Assembly (NCBI GenBank): GCA_904066235.2
Contig: CAJFCV020000002.1
Coordinates: forward strand, 11,780,001-11,844,000
Direction of reading: 5' to 3'
Length of the DNA stretch: 64,000 nt
Source of the DNA: Bursaphelenchus xylophilus
Lineage: Eukaryota > Nematoda > Chromadorea > Rhabditida > Aphelenchoididae
The notes under the pieces were generated by a model. It was not told the origin of the DNA and did not search any database. It saw nothing but the letters and a program-made list of their open reading frames with translations. Made by a program: the position numbers and the translations under genes. Of the stretch, positions 42,290-54,598 are shown piece by piece; position 1 is the stretch's first letter; the number at the start of each line of letters is the position of its first letter.

Positions 42290-43145
42290 TGGGAATCGCG
42301 GGGAATCCTTCGATTGCGACCCCGCTCGATTGCGACCTCGCATCGATTGCGACCCCGCATCGATTGCGACCCAAAATGGGGTAAAGCGACCCCGGGATGA
42401 AAATTCTTTGATTCTTTTCGGGAAAAACTTGCTTTAGGGGTTTTCGAGGGTGCTGATTTCGAAAATGATGTTCATTTTTCCTCTAGTATTACATAGTACT
42501 GTCTGATACTATATAGTACGAAGTGAAAATATCGCTTTTGACGTTAAATACTCGATTTAGGGGTTTTCGAGGGTGCTGATTTCGAAAATGATGTTCATTT
42601 TTCCTCTAGTACTACATAGTACTGATATAGTACGAAGTCAAAATATGGCTTTTGACGTTAATGGTGTTGGTTTGATGCCTAGTACTCTTCAAAAACACGT
42701 TTTAAAGACTTGGTGCTATATAGTACTGTCTGATACTATATAGTACGAAGTCAAAATATGGCTTTTGACGTTAATGGTGTTGGTTTGATGCTTAGTACTC
42801 TTCAAAAACACGTTTTAAAGACTTGGTGCTATATAGTACTATCTGATACTATGTAGTACGAGGTGTAAAGTTGGCCTTTAGGCGTTAGTGGTGTTGTTCT
42901 GGTGCTTAGTACACTTATTTTTACTTCGTACTATATAGTATCAGACAGTACTATGTAATACTAGAGGAAAAATGAACATCATTTTCGAAATCAGCACCCT
43001 CGGAAACCCCTAAAGCAAGTTTTTCCCGAAAAGAATCAAAGAATTTTCATCCCGGGGTCGCTTTACCCCATTTTGGGTCGCAATCGATGCGGGGTCGCAA
43101 TCGATGCGAGGTCGCAATCCGTGCGGGGTCGCAATCGATGGAATT
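42290..43145. repeat. Large palindrome with internal tandem units
   Basis: The arms are about 42290-42525 and 42920-43145 and are inverted. Outer parts carry repeats of 'gattgcgaccccgc'/'gcggggtcgcaatc'; inner parts carry 'gtgctgatttcgaaaatg' and 'ctagtattacatagtactg'. The middle holds two to three direct units of about 118 bp with 'gacgttaatggtgttggt' and 'atatagtactgtctgatac'. Confidence 0.8.
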
Positions 43146-43327
43146 CGAATCGCGGCGACGTAAGGCAAAAAATCCAAAATGCACTGTGCAAAATGGTGCT
43201 TCACGTCAATCCAAAATACAAAAAAAAATTTCCCGCCCCTTTTTGGTGATTCGTTCAAAACGAAATGTCACTATCCGATAAAAAGCATTTTCTTATCTTT
43301 CTTCTTCCTTTTCGAGAAAAAGCAATT

Positions 43328-43360
43328 ATCAGTCTGTCGGGAGAATAACGGCGGATCATC
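43328..43360. mobile_element. MITE-1 left-end fragment touching a stop codon
   Basis: ATCAGTCTGTCGGGAGAAT followed by 'cggcggatcat', ending at the base next to the TAA (43361-43363, minus strand) of the neighbouring gene. Confidence 0.65.
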
Positions 43361-43984
43361 TTAAACTTCCCAAAAACCCACAATATCCAAAATTGGTGGG
43401 CAATCTTCCATGAAGGCCAACTTTTCATTCCCTTCGAAGTCCATCAGCTGCCTTTTTCGCCACATATCCGCCTTCATGTCGCAATGATGGTTGCAGCTGT
43501 CCATGTTCAGCTCGGTAAAGCCCATATAGCTGCAGAGTGCGTACAATGTGGGCTCTTGGCTCTTTCGATATTCGAAGATTTTGTCTTCCCGTTCAAGTCG
43601 AACAATGTGGTGACTGTAGTATTCATGCCTACGAAAAATTAAAAAGAACGCCGTGGAAACGATCAGAAGGACCGCAGTCTGAAAAGAAACGCAAATTAAG
43701 AAGTTTGACTTGAAGAAAAATCAACAAAACGGCAAAAAATTTTTAAAAAATTAAAAAAATCGAACTTTTGCTTGCTACAATGTAAATTAATCCCTATTTC
43801 GCGGCGAAAACTCAAGTAAACTCACCAAGATACTCGTGGTTATCTTGCAAGTCCTTCTTTTGAACAATTTCCTTGCGATTGTGAAGGCTTTTCTCCTGCA
43901 TTTCTCATTTCCTATCCCAAATTTTAATTTCATACTTTTTCGACCGACCGGTAGCCAAGAAAAGTAATGAAAATCGAAGTTCAT
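43361..43984 (-). CDS. One-pass membrane protein of unknown function (158 residues)
   Basis: Exons 43984-43826 and 43678-43361 join in phase 0. The N-terminal part is very basic (NEKCRRKAFTIARKLFKRR). It is followed by a membrane segment spanning the exon junction (TTSIL then TAVLLIVSTAFFLIF) and an extracellular or lumenal part of about 85 residues with six Cys (LCSYMGF, DSCNHHCDMK, EDCPPIL). The basic side before the segment predicts N-in, C-out topology. The start at 43984 is the first ATG; MKLKFG further on is an alternative. I do not recognise the family. Confidence 0.7.
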
Positions 43985-44200
43985 CCAATTTCTGTTTCAA
44001 CTTCAAAAAAAATTTTTTTAATTTTTTTAAAATTTTACAAAAATTATATTACTCAAGGCAAAATCACTCCGAAAAACACTCTTAAAATTTAATTTAATTT
44101 CCAAATTACCGTCTATACACCAAAATATATTATGAATCTCTGTTTTAGCGTCGAAAAATACAAAAATACGGGGAAATTTCCTGGAATATGCGAGTTTTTG

Positions 44201-45501
44201 TCATTGCTGGCCTTCTTTGTCCTCTTCCCTGCTCAATTCTTCGAGTCGTTGGACGAGAGATCCGGCGAATGCCTCCTTGTATCCGTCTGAGATCGTTGTC
44301 AACAAAGCGGAAAGCGTTTCGTAGGTGTCCTTGGGGAAGTCGCCAATCTCCCCCGAGGGCTCGTTATGGTTGGTCGAGCAGATTCTCCAGCCGCGCACAC
44401 TCAGCTCGATGGTCGCGGTTTTGCCTGGAAATGGGGTTTAGAATGGTTTAAAGGCAAGTTCAAGGTGAAAAAACGCGTCCCGACTTTTCGGGTCGACATA
44501 TTTCAAGTCTCCGCCAAGCGTCCACCGACCATCCAACTGCTTTTCCAGGCCTCGTACGAACTTTCTACGACCTTTTTTTTGGGTGTCCACCTGCCCTACG
44601 CCTACAGTGGGGGACCTGATCCAGTGGCAAAAAACGTACCATTTCGCATCCGGGAATTACCAAAAATGTGGCAAAACACCTCCTTCTCCAAGTGAAAAAA
44701 CTCAGATTTCAAAAGCCCGTCCGCTATTTTTGTGTGGAAAAAAGGGCGCGTTCTTAAAAAAGGAAGTTTTTTCACTTGGAGAGGGGAGCATTTTGCCACA
44801 TTTTTGATGCTTCCCGGATATAAAATGTTACGTTTTTTGCCACTGGGTCAGGTCCCCCACTGCATGGCGTAGGGCAGGTGGATACCCAAAAAAAGGTTGC
44901 AGGAAGTGCCTACGAGGTCTGGCAAAGCCGGTGGATGGTCGGCGGAGACTTGGCGAAGACCTGAAATATGTCCACTTTTTCTAAGATTAGCTATTACTAG
45001 TGTTAACTTTCTTTTTCTCCAAAATTTGCGGCAAAAAATGAAGATCCGTAACTTTCGTCTTGATATACATGTAAAATACCTAAAAATAGGTGATAAGCTA
45101 TCCCAGGACCCGGTCAATCTTATTATTTCTACGAACTAAGCCTTCTCCTAGCCTCTCCCATGCATACAACAACGAACCGACACGATTCATAGAATCGTTG
45201 ACCCGAACTGTCGCTGACCCGAAAAGTCATCACGCCAAAAAAATTATTTACCTTCTTTAGTGATGAGATTGGCATAAAACAGCTCTGGACCTTGTTCAAG
45301 CTTCGTAGACTTCTCAAACTCGCTGACAAAGGGTCGAACTTCATCTACAGCGAAGTCCAACTCATCGGCTAGCGATTTAGAAGACGGGCTGAAAAGAAAA
45401 TCGCATTAAAATTTGATGTCAAAAAAATTTTTTTGGCGTTTTGAGGTAAAATCGAATAAAAGCGTAACATTTTCTTACCCTGAGCCAATATAACCGGACA
45501 T
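44201..45501 (-). CDS. GSK3-beta interaction protein (GSKIP) homologue
   Basis: Exons 45501-45479, 45388-45252 and 44424-44201 join in phases 2 and 1 to 127 residues. It starts MSGYIGSG and has SLADELDFAVDEVRPFV, then ITKEGKTATIELSVRGWRIC, and ends with YETLSALLTTISDGYKEAF and LVQRLEEL. This matches the GSKIP fold (DUF727), including the C-terminal amphipathic helix (L-x-x-L-L...YREAF...LLQRLE in vertebrates) that binds GSK3-beta. Length is close to the 139 residues of the human protein. The PKA-anchoring N-terminal extension of vertebrates is not obvious. The 827-bp second intron carries nested transposons. Confidence 0.88.
44490..44970. mobile_element. Palindromic element in GSKIP intron, host of a MITE-2
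   Basis: 'gacatatttcaagtctccgcc' at the left and its inverse near 44940-44970, and 'gtccacctgccctacgcc' with its inverse, surround the MITE-2 at 44605-44862. The MITE-2 jumped into the centre of an older palindrome. Confidence 0.7.
44605..44862. mobile_element. MITE-2 copy
   Basis: CAGTGGGGGACCTGATCC to GGGTCAGGTCCCCCACTG. TA precedes it; the right flank is CA, a mutated target copy. Confidence 0.85.
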
Positions 45502-46786
45502 CCTTCTTTCGATGAGATCACAACAAAGTGAGGTACGCTGAAATACTGTTTTTTTGACGGAAATAACATTGCTCATCACGATAACAAAAAAGTTCCAAAC
45601 AAAAACAGAAGTTTCATCCGAAAAAAAAATTATTTTCGAAACACGAAAATAAGGTAAACACCATTGCCGCCCGAAATTTTTTGTGGGAAAGAAGCCAAAC
45701 CCACGTATCAAAAGCGAAATCAAAGAGCGAAAAAACACTCGAAACAGTTATCAACGCCCTTTTCGAAGAGGAATCTGACAACCTTCAAAGGTTCTGACCA
45801 AAAACGGGGGAGGACGTCGATCAGATTATGTGATTGCCCTTGAACGATAAGACCCCGTTGTTGATTTCGAACTGCAACCTGACGTCACGTGGAGCTCACT
45901 CCTACCTAAAACTCAAAATGACAGGAAAACCACTTACTTTTTATCTAAATTAATATCTGTTGCCGGAAATTGATAAGAGAACCATAGTTTTCGATCAATC
46001 TGCGGTCGCGGAAAGATGCAGCTAGACGAAATATTACAAAGCAAATTGTTTTCACCCAAAAATCCATCAATTCTCTCGCAAAGTTTTATAAAGAACATCA
46101 ATAACAGTTCAGATCGAGTCCCTTTTTGAAGGATAAGGTCATTCTTCCCATAACTTTTGAATTATTCATTCCTGTCGCTGTTTAATGCCTTAATTAGGTA
46201 GTAGTGAACGTAGCAAACGAGTAATTTACACGTAACCAAGAGGAAGGATAATAATTTTCATAATATTTATTAGATCAACAAGAATAAGTTTAATGAAGGC
46301 AAAACAAAGTAGAACCCATTAGATTGTTGAAGCAATTATTAAGTAATGAGAGCAGAAGGCTTGACCAAGCTTTTGGCTTTGGAACCGAAGCAAAGGCTGC
46401 AGATACGATTATATTACTTTAGCCTACTACAATATAGGTAAAGTCAAACAAAACTCAATCCCCATGCCCGAATTCCCGTATAGCCTAGTCATGTGGAGCA
46501 AAAACAAATCAATTCAGGTTGATTTGACCTTAACATTGCGTTACTTTTGGCACAATCTTACAGTAGATAAGCATTTCGAAGACCTGAACAGTTTTTGTTG
46601 GAAAATGGCAAATTTCGTTTACAAAATACAAGATATGCACTTAGACAGTGTGGACCCAGAGTGAACTTGAGGCGAAGACCAAGAACAACATATTTACAGG
46701 TAATTTACAGTCGTGGCAATGTGTTGAAGAAAGGCCTAAACTTGAGAAACCAAGAAAACGAAAAACCTGAAAGTTACCAAGGTAAA
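45502..46786. other. Intergenic region between GSKIP and polo-like kinase
   Basis: I see no gene, RNA or strong repeat. The stretch is AT-rich. The 3' UTR of the kinase would lie just below 46787. Confidence 0.5.
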
Positions 46787-49700
46787 TTAACATTTGGTGG
46801 AGTGTCTAGCCAGAGAGAAGCGCTCCATCACTTGTTGAACTGTATCGAGCACCATGGGGACCCAGTTGGGCGAAAGTGGAGGCGGTTGGATTGGAGAAAG
46901 GGACTTCTCCACTACTCCGAAGGAAAATACACCATTGGGAGAGACGGTGTTGAGGAAGACTTGATCATTCTCACGTTGAAGGACGACTTTCAGCCGGAAC
47001 GAGGTGAAATTGATCTGAAAACAAGGAGAAATATTATTTTTGACAAAAAAATTATAACAAAAACAAAGTGAAACAGAATGCCAAAGAGCCAATATTTTTT
47101 GCCAATTTCCCGTAAAATCTTGTTATTCGAAAAATAAACTGCGAAAACGAAGAAAACGAATTGCTCACCTGAATTGCCTCGTCGGAAAGGACGAAAACCA
47201 CCGAGTCGTTGAGTTTGATTATGTCCGTAACGTAGGTATCTCGACATAATGGAACCGCATCAACCGATCTTGGTTCCATCAATGGGACGGCGGAATTCAG
47301 CTCCGTGTCCATGTATTTCTTGACGTATCGGAGTGATCGGATCTTCGCTTCCATTGACTGGCTGAGTGTGTCGTCTTTGCTGATTATGCTCGCGGATTTG
47401 TGGGACTTTAAGGGGTGATATACGGAGATCTCGGCGTCACTGTAAGGAGAGGGTAAATTAATGTATAAAACTTGGTCTGAATTTTGGATTTTGAGTATTT
47501 TAGGGCATTTAGAGAATTTGCAAGCTGTTTGCGATAATTTTTGTTGATAGCGATTGCTTTCACTAGCTTTCCAATATATTTTTTGATTAAAAATTTCCTC
47601 TAGACCTACTACAACATAATTTTTCGGATTTTTAAAATTTTTCCTTACATTGTGGTGAGAACCGAGTCGTCATTGAACAAGACGGACCTCACTCCATTCC
47701 TCATCATGATTCCGAACCCAAACTTGTTCGTATAATCCACCCATTTGGCAACATAATTATGCGGCAACGGGCGATCGCTCGGAATTACCGTTAATCCCCC
47801 CTGCTCCTCCCACGCCTCTGTCAAACAACTGCAGTACAAGGCCATTGTGACGAGTTGTGAGTCGGCGAAAGAGCGTTGCGGACTTGCCGGCTCGATCCCG
47901 TTGTTGTTGACGTCGTACATCGACTGACAGCGATTGATGTTTCGGGGATTCGGAGTGATCGGTGGGGAATGTTCGGAATGTGAGGACCCGTTGGAATGGG
48001 ATGGGGAAGAATCGTAGAGTTGGTCAATTTGATGGAGATTGGTGAGGGAATTGCGACGAAACATTTGGAGGACTGGGTGTTCGTTCATCTCTCGCATACT
48101 CATTCGATGCATTGGGTTGACTAGGAGAACTCTGAAACAAGAATATATTTTTCTAATCACAAGGAAGTTTTTGGGAAATTTTTGATTAAAAAATGAGGCG
48201 CCTATTCAGGAATTGGGACGATTGGGGAAAACGAAAATTGTTATTTTTCTTCGATGCAAGGTCGAAATTAGGAGCATTGAAGGTGTTGATTTCGAAAATG
48301 ACATTCATTTTTTAATAGTTACTTTTTTCCGTAAGTAGTATTGTAAAGTAGTAATTTTTTAAATCTTTTCAAGTGAGAATCAAAAAAAATGAATGTCATT
48401 TTCGAAATCAGCACCATCGATTAACCTAATCTCGACACTTGCATCGAAGAAAAGTATTACTTTTGGGTTTCCCCAATCGTCGAACTTTTAGTATTTTCAT
48501 AACAGTCTGTCGGGAAAATAATGAGCGATGTCGCTGCGCCAATGGTGTCGCTGAAGTGAAAAAACAATTTGATTTTGCCGTGACACAATTCATTTTCTCG
48601 GCAACGATGCGATTTTCCATGCGAAAGAGCGCCCATTATTTTCCCGACAGACTGATCAAGCCTATTGACATTTTGTCGCAGTCCTGCACCGTGCACAAAA
48701 AGCCATGATTTTGCACCGTGCATTTCGCCTTTTTCTTCGATTTCGCTCTGTGCATTTGAACTATCGCCGCGACCTGAATTTTTTTCACCTTTGTCGCAGC
48801 GTCGGCGCCAGGAATTTGCACAGTGCAAACGGCTGTTTTTGAGGTTTGCACTGTGCGAAAAGAGAAGATGCACGGTGCATAAGCGACAAGCCTGGGAAAA
48901 AGTTCAAAATGCACTGTTCGAAAGAGAAAAATTGTCCAGTCACTTTATGAAAATACTAACATTTGACATAATTTACACATAAAAAATTGGTGACATTGTT
49001 TTGGATTTTTTTTTATATTTTTTTTGATATTTTTATAATAAAATTGATTATGATGAATTCCCTTGTTTACCCGTATCGCTTACTTGTCAATGAAATCTCT
49101 CGCTCTTCTGGATCCGCCGAAATTCCTGGGATATCCGTAATCCCCCCGACAGATCCTCGAATAAGTTCCCTTTATCGACGAGGTCTGGAATGGGGTCTGT
49201 CCACATAGCATGAAATAAAACGTGCATCCCAGCGCCCAATAATCTGAGGCGTACGTATGTCCTTTGTACAAAACAGTCTCTGGCGCTACGTAATTTGGGG
49301 TGCCACAGACGGAAGCGCGACGGCGAGCGTCTTCGGCGGTACAGGCCAGCCCAAAGTCGGCCAGTTTCACGGTTCTGGCATGGTTCGTCAGTAAGACATT
49401 TCCTGGCTTGATGTCACGATGGAGCACGTCGTGGACTGAATGGATGTAATCTAGAGCACTGAGAAGTTGTTTCAGGTAGCGAGCGGCATCTGGCTCAGGG
49501 AGAGAGCATTCTGAAAGTTTTGCTGTTAGCGATGGAATTGAGAGTTTTGGTGAAAAAATGAAAAATTTTGGCCAAACAGTGATAAATTCAGACATGGCTA
49601 GAGGGCCGGGATTTTGGAATTTTCGGGCCCATCCCTCATCAAAATCGGCTCGGCCATTTTCGAAATTTTCAAAGAACGGCCCGTAGTGACCTATGGCCCG

Positions 49701-50787
49701 GCCTTGAGGATTTTCAGGCCCGGTCACTAAAAAATTTTTTTGAATAATTTTGAGTGAGATTTTTCCCGCCATTTTAATTTTTTCCGTGGAGGGGAGGGCA
49801 TAAAATTTGCAATCTCGAGCTTGAAGCCCAGCCAAGAAACTTAGGTAAAGCCGCAAGCCCGTCCCAGAAGCGGTCGGCCCGGCCCATTCCGAAATTTCCA
49901 AAGCCCGGTCCGGCCTCTGCCATCTCTGGATAAATTAAATCTATTGATCCTTCCTTACTTGGCTGCTGCTCCACAAAGTCGCTCAAGTTCCCGTTCGGAC
50001 AGTACTCCAACAACATGCAGGTGTCCCCCTCGTCCGAAGTGAACGCAGCCAGCATTGAGACTAGATTTGGATGACGATATTCGTCCGAAAGTCTGCCATG
50101 AACCACGATTTCATTCCAGATCTTGGAAAATCGAATGTCATGTTCGTGCTGGTTTCGTTGAGCAAATTTTTTGATGGCAAAGAATTGAGTATCGACGGAT
50201 GTGTGGAATCGAGTGCTGGCCAAGTAGCAGGTGGCGAAGGAGCCCTGGAAAAGATATTCTTGTTTATAAGGGAAGTGCTCCAAGTGCGACGCTGACACTT
50301 TGATGAAAGTTGGCACAAATTTAGAATACTTTTTTCTATGGCATAAGCAAGACTCCTAGGTCACGGTTTGCAGAAATGACGGAGATTTTTAGGTCGATAG
50401 TTGACAAAAAATGCGAAAGTTTTTAGCGAATTTCGGGACAAAAAATTTCATATCGCTTTCTGCTGTAGAGGATAATGTTTTCACAAAAAATCAATTTTTT
50501 CCGCACGAAAATAGCGAAGTTATGGCCAAAAATTATTTTTTCTCTCTGACCGCTCTCGGCACTTCGTGTACTCTCTCGGCGAGGATGTAATAAATATTGA
50601 TAAAAGCCGCATAGATTTTGATGAAACGCTGAAGATATTCTCGATCAAGAGTTCTCACCTTTCCGAGCCGCTTGATCACCTCGTATGACACTCCATTCTG
50701 ACCATCCACAATATTCCGGGGTGACATTGGAGATGTCACAATAGGTTTGGAGATTGTTACGTTATCACTGAGTTTGAGGTCATATGG
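46787..50787 (-). CDS. Polo-like kinase (first exon not found)
   Basis: Exons 50787-50659, 50244-49959, 49510-49084, 48131-47649, 47439-47169 and 47014-46787 keep frame over 607 residues. Kinase domain: glycine loop LGKGSFATCY across exons 1-2, FAIKKF (ATP lysine), LHRDIKPGNVLL, ADFGLACTA, T-loop RASVCGTPNYVAPE and SDYWALGC. Polo-box domain: KWVDYTNKFGFGI (Trp that packs against phosphopeptide in PLK1), LRYVKKYM, and LNDSVVFVLSDEAIQINF as second box. Length matches PLK1 (603). The activating T210 position is Ser. The linker (48131 exon) is Ser/Asn/Pro-rich. PLKs drive mitotic entry and centrosome maturation. A short first exon with the ATG must lie above 50787. Confidence 0.9.
48215..48490. 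mobile_element. Family III copy in kinase intron
   Basis: The arms carry 'cgattggggaaaacg' and its inverse 'gtttccccaatcgtcg' with 'gttgatttcgaaaatgac' inside. Confidence 0.75.
48502..48930. mobile_element. MITE-1 copy followed by GTGCA-rich repeat in kinase intron
   Basis: MITE-1 is 48502-48656 (CAGTCTGTCGGGAAAAT to TTTTCCCGACAGACTGAT). From 48680 to 48920 there are repeated 'gcaccgtgca' and 'gcactgtgc' motifs in both orientations, similar to the centre of the 23246 element. Confidence 0.7.
50265..50600. mobile_element. Family IV left part in kinase intron 1
   Basis: It begins 'gggaagtgctccaagtgcg' 20 bp upstream (minus strand) of the exon 2 acceptor and runs through 'gataatgttttcacaaa' and 'ctctcggcacttcg'. 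Confidence 0.75.
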
Positions 50788-52387
50788 CTGCAAGAGTCGA
50801 GAAAATTAGAGCTCAACGGTAAACACGATGAATCAAGGGGCTTATCAAGATCTTACACGGTCTTCAAGGGCGCGAAAAATAAAAAAAAATAATGAAAAAT
50901 TGGTGAAGATGTAAAAATAAAAAAATGAAAAAATAGGCTTGAATATGAGTAAAAAGTTTAAATGACAAAATTTTCAGTACAAAAGCATGAATTGTTTTTC
51001 TTAAAATACGAAAAATATTATTAGAAAAGAAAGAATTTTGAGAAAAATCCCAAATTTTATCCAAAAATATCTTGAAATCCGTTAAAATAAAGTCAAAACA
51101 TAAGGATTTGGGACGCTTTTTGAAAGTCATCCCTTTGATCTTATCTTATAGTCCGTTTATTTTTTAGTTTTTGGCTGCAAGTCGGCCTAAACAAAACGAA
51201 AAAGAAAGAGAATCGTTTTTTCGCCGATTTTTTTGATTTTTTTTTCAAAAAACGTAGAAAAATATCGAATAAATCTTGTTACAGTAACCTTTTGTATTGT
51301 TTGAAAAAGAAGAAAGCGAGCTTATTTTGCCATGTTTTGCATGCTAAACCAATAAAATTTGAATTTTTTCCTTCTCCTTTCCCATTACATTGCCTTTCGT
51401 CCAGATGGTCATTCCACAAAAACCCCGCAGGCAATTCGCCTGACTCATCGTCCAAAACATAATTTGCAGGGCCAGAAAAAGCGAAAGAAAGAAATGATTA
51501 TGTTCCCGTATTGTACAAACATTATCATATTAACAGTGATGACACACAAAGCCGCGTTGAGTCAGCGTGTTTGAGGAGCGTTTCAAGTCGATAATGTCAT
51601 CGGAGAATGGGCAAAATGGGGTCAAGCCAGGTCGGAGAAGCCATAAAAATCGTAAAAAGTTTGGTTTAATTGAGTTGAACGGAATGCCAGAAAATCAGGG
51701 TTTCGTGGTGGGGCCTAATGTACTTTGAATTTTATGGGCAAAAGATATTGGAAAATGTGAGAAATAAAAAATATACGAATTTTTTTGTAATTTCTAACTT
51801 TTTTTGGGTCTTTTACAAGTCAATTTTCTCAAATTTTTCCAAAAATTACAACTTTTTTCTTGTTTTTCGCAAAAAACTTGCCTAGTCCTCAAAGGCCCAG
51901 AAAGCTTTTGAATGCCCCTTAAATTAAAAGCCCTTCCTCTCAACTAATCCTCAAAAAAACCTTCTTTTCCAAAGCCCTGTCTGATGACAAAACAAATAAG
52001 GAAATTGTCCGCACTTGTCTCCCCCTGACTTCCGGTTCTTGGCCATCTGCATTTGAATTTTTTGTGACCAAAAATAAATGGCCTGCAAATGTCTTCCGAT
52101 CCGGTTGAAGGCCGTCTTCTACGGATTTAAATTTGTTTAACCACGAAAAAATCTTTGGTTCTAAAGTCTTGAAAAAAGAAAAGAAAGGACGAAATGAGGG
52201 GAGATGGCCGGAAAAAACAGTTTTTGTCAGGATCGCTGTGCATTTTGAGTCGGAAAGATGTATTTTTTGATGAGAGATTGTGCTCAGAAAGCGGAATAGA
52301 ATGGCTATTTTCAATTTAAAAATCTCAAAAAAATTGTTGATTTTTAGGCGATTTTTAAGCTAAAAATTTTGATGTTTCTGCTAACAA
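50788..52387. other. AT-rich stretch upstream of kinase
   Basis: No supported gene. It must contain the kinase's first exon and promoter, but I could not place them. Confidence 0.35.
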
Positions 52388-52830
52388 GGGAAGTACCCCA
52401 AGTGCGACGCTCAGATTTGCTTTAGATTTTGCACACACTTCGGGCATAACCTAAATATCAATTCCTGAAAGTTTTAGCTCGCGCTTTGCAGGCGCGGCCG
52501 AGATATTGAACGATCTTTGCCGCCGAGAGATTACGGTAAACGTGGAGAGCGGTCAGAGAGAAAAACACTTTTTGGCCATAACTTCGCTGGTTTCGCGCGG
52601 GAAAGATTGATTTTTTGTGGAAACATTATTCTTCACGGTAGAAATAGGTATGAAACTTTTCGTGCCAAAATTCGGCAAAAAATGTCAAATTTTCGCCAAC
52701 TTTCGATCTAAAAATCTCGGTTGTTTCTGCAAAGCGCGAGCTAGGATTATCGCAAATATTTTAGAAAAAAAAAATCTAAATTTGTGCCAACTTTCATCAA
52801 AATCTGAGCGTCGCACTTGGGGTACTTCCC
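52388..52830. mobile_element. Family IV complete copy (443 bp)
   Basis: The ends GGGAAGTACCCCAAGTGCG and its exact inverse are followed inward by 'acgctcagatttg' and 'caaatttgtgccaac'-type arms, with 'agctcgcgctttgcag' in both orientations and a central 'gtggaaacattattc'. It has no open frame. The flanks are 'taaca' and 'tgtaa'. Confidence 0.85.
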
Positions 52831-52999
52831 CTGTAAGAATCTTACAAATTCCTGATAAAAATTCTTGCCCTGCTTTTGTCCCTAGCTCCCTCAACATCCA
52901 TTATAAAAAGTTTAGTAACCATTACTATACGGCCTTTACTCTAAAACCCACTTTTTGCAACTAAAAGTCAAAACAAAACCTTTCGCGTACAACAGCCGG

Positions 53000-53550
53000 C
53001 TAACGCGTTAACTTATACAAAAAAAAGCAATTCTCGTGGAAACAAAAGCCGAAGACTAAAGCGAATTTTGGGGATGCGATCCAGCCGGCGAAGAAGCCGA
53101 ACCGGAAAAAGCCCGAAAGGCATCGACGGATGATTGAACGGAACGGTCCGAACGGTGGCTTATGAACCGGCGAATAACTCCGGGAAATCATTTGTTTCTG
53201 CTGCGGAGAGAGAAAGTTTTTTTGGGGGGAGAAAAGGGAATTTAAATTGTTTAGGGGATTAGAGAGTACTGGAACTTTTGCAGTAAAAAATATGACGATT
53301 TTGAGGATCACTCGAAAATATTGCAAGATCACATCAAAGAGACAAAAAAATTCTGGTCTTCCTCCAGAAGAAGCAAAATAAATAGAGTGCCAAGTGTTTT
53401 GGCATCCAAAAACCCCAGCCAGGATGCGACTCACAGAATGAAAATTTCCAAAATCAGTAAGTTAGGCAAGAAATTTTACCTTACAATTAGCCAACCGGGC
53501 CGTTCTTTAAAAATTTTACAAGTCCGGCCCGGCCCGAATTGTATGCTGAC
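53000..53550. other. GC-richer block, possible exon
   Basis: 53041-53175 is GC-rich against AT-rich flanks. On the plus strand a Lys/Arg/Pro-rich frame ends in a stop at about 53174. There are no clear splice sites, so no gene is called. Confidence 0.25.
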
Positions 53551-53673
53551 AGACCTGATCCAGTGGCAAATCGAGTTTTTTCACTTGGAGAGGGAAACAT
53601 TTTGCCACATTTTTGATACTTCCCGGATGCAAAATGGTACGTTTTTTGCCACTGGATCGGGTCCGTCACTGCA
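53551..53673. mobile_element. MITE-2 copy with internal deletion
   Basis: 'acctgatccagtggcaaa' joins directly to 'gagttttttcacttggag' and ends 'ggatcgggtccgtcactg'. Most of the left arm is gone. Confidence 0.75.
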
Positions 53674-54598
53674 TTTAAAAAAGAGTAAAAAATGAGAAAA
53701 ATGGCAAGCTTTCAGATTTATGAAGTGCAACTAAAATCACGTATGACATATACACCTTTCATAGAAAGCTCGTGTTTTCCAAAGTTCATCAAGGTTTTTA
53801 TGCCAAAGCTCGAAGAAAATTTCATTTCTTGTTTTGATTTTTTGGATAAAAAATTCCAATTTTCTTGCTGTATGCAGTGTAAAATTTCTACAAAAAAATC
53901 AAGTTTTCCCACTAAAAACTCGCAAGAATTTGAGCGGAAAACGTTTCTTCGCTGACCAACTCTCCTCATTTTACAGGCTCTCTCGAAAAAGCTTCTATGG
54001 AAAAGAATTTTCTCTTGGTCGCATACATACATACAAAGCAGCAAGAATACTAGTAGCTCTCGCTCTTTAATAGCCGCTCAGTAACAACCCTTTCCAAGCC
54101 AAGGCCGTCGCTCCACGAGGAGCCCCCCAAAAAAACCAGCCCCATTTCCCACAACAGCGCCACAGCAGCCCCAACAGGGCCCCCCAATAAAACGGCGATA
54201 ACATTCTGAATCCTTGAAATTATAATAAAACGCGAAGACGGGGTGAGTGGGAGAGGGTGAGCATAATGGCAGCGGAATGGCCTTGAAATTGGGAGGGGGC
54301 GAGCGGTCGCGCGCCCACCACCGCTACTCGGTGATACCCTGCAAAGGAGTAAGATTTATTGGGAATTGAACTACTTTCCAGCCCCGGAGATCTGCCTCGA
54401 GAAGTTGATTATGGGAACGGGGTCGGGCGGAGAGGCTGCAAATTGGATGAGCTGAAAGTGCAACACAGCTTGTGCGAATGTGTCAAAAATCATCAAAAAA
54501 TCGTTTTTCGTAGAAATATGATTTGTTTTTTGGAGACCTAATTCACCGTGGAATTGAGAGGGACACGACGCTCAGAGCTTAAAATTTGGTACAAAATA

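Noticed and set aside
437..48656. A CRISPR-like array from the many MITE-1 ends
   Set aside because: Copies are inverted at each element, spacing is irregular and this is a eukaryotic genome; they are transposon ends.
53041..53175. Exon of a plus-strand basic protein
   Set aside because: The frame reads well but there is no acceptor, start or neighbour exon.
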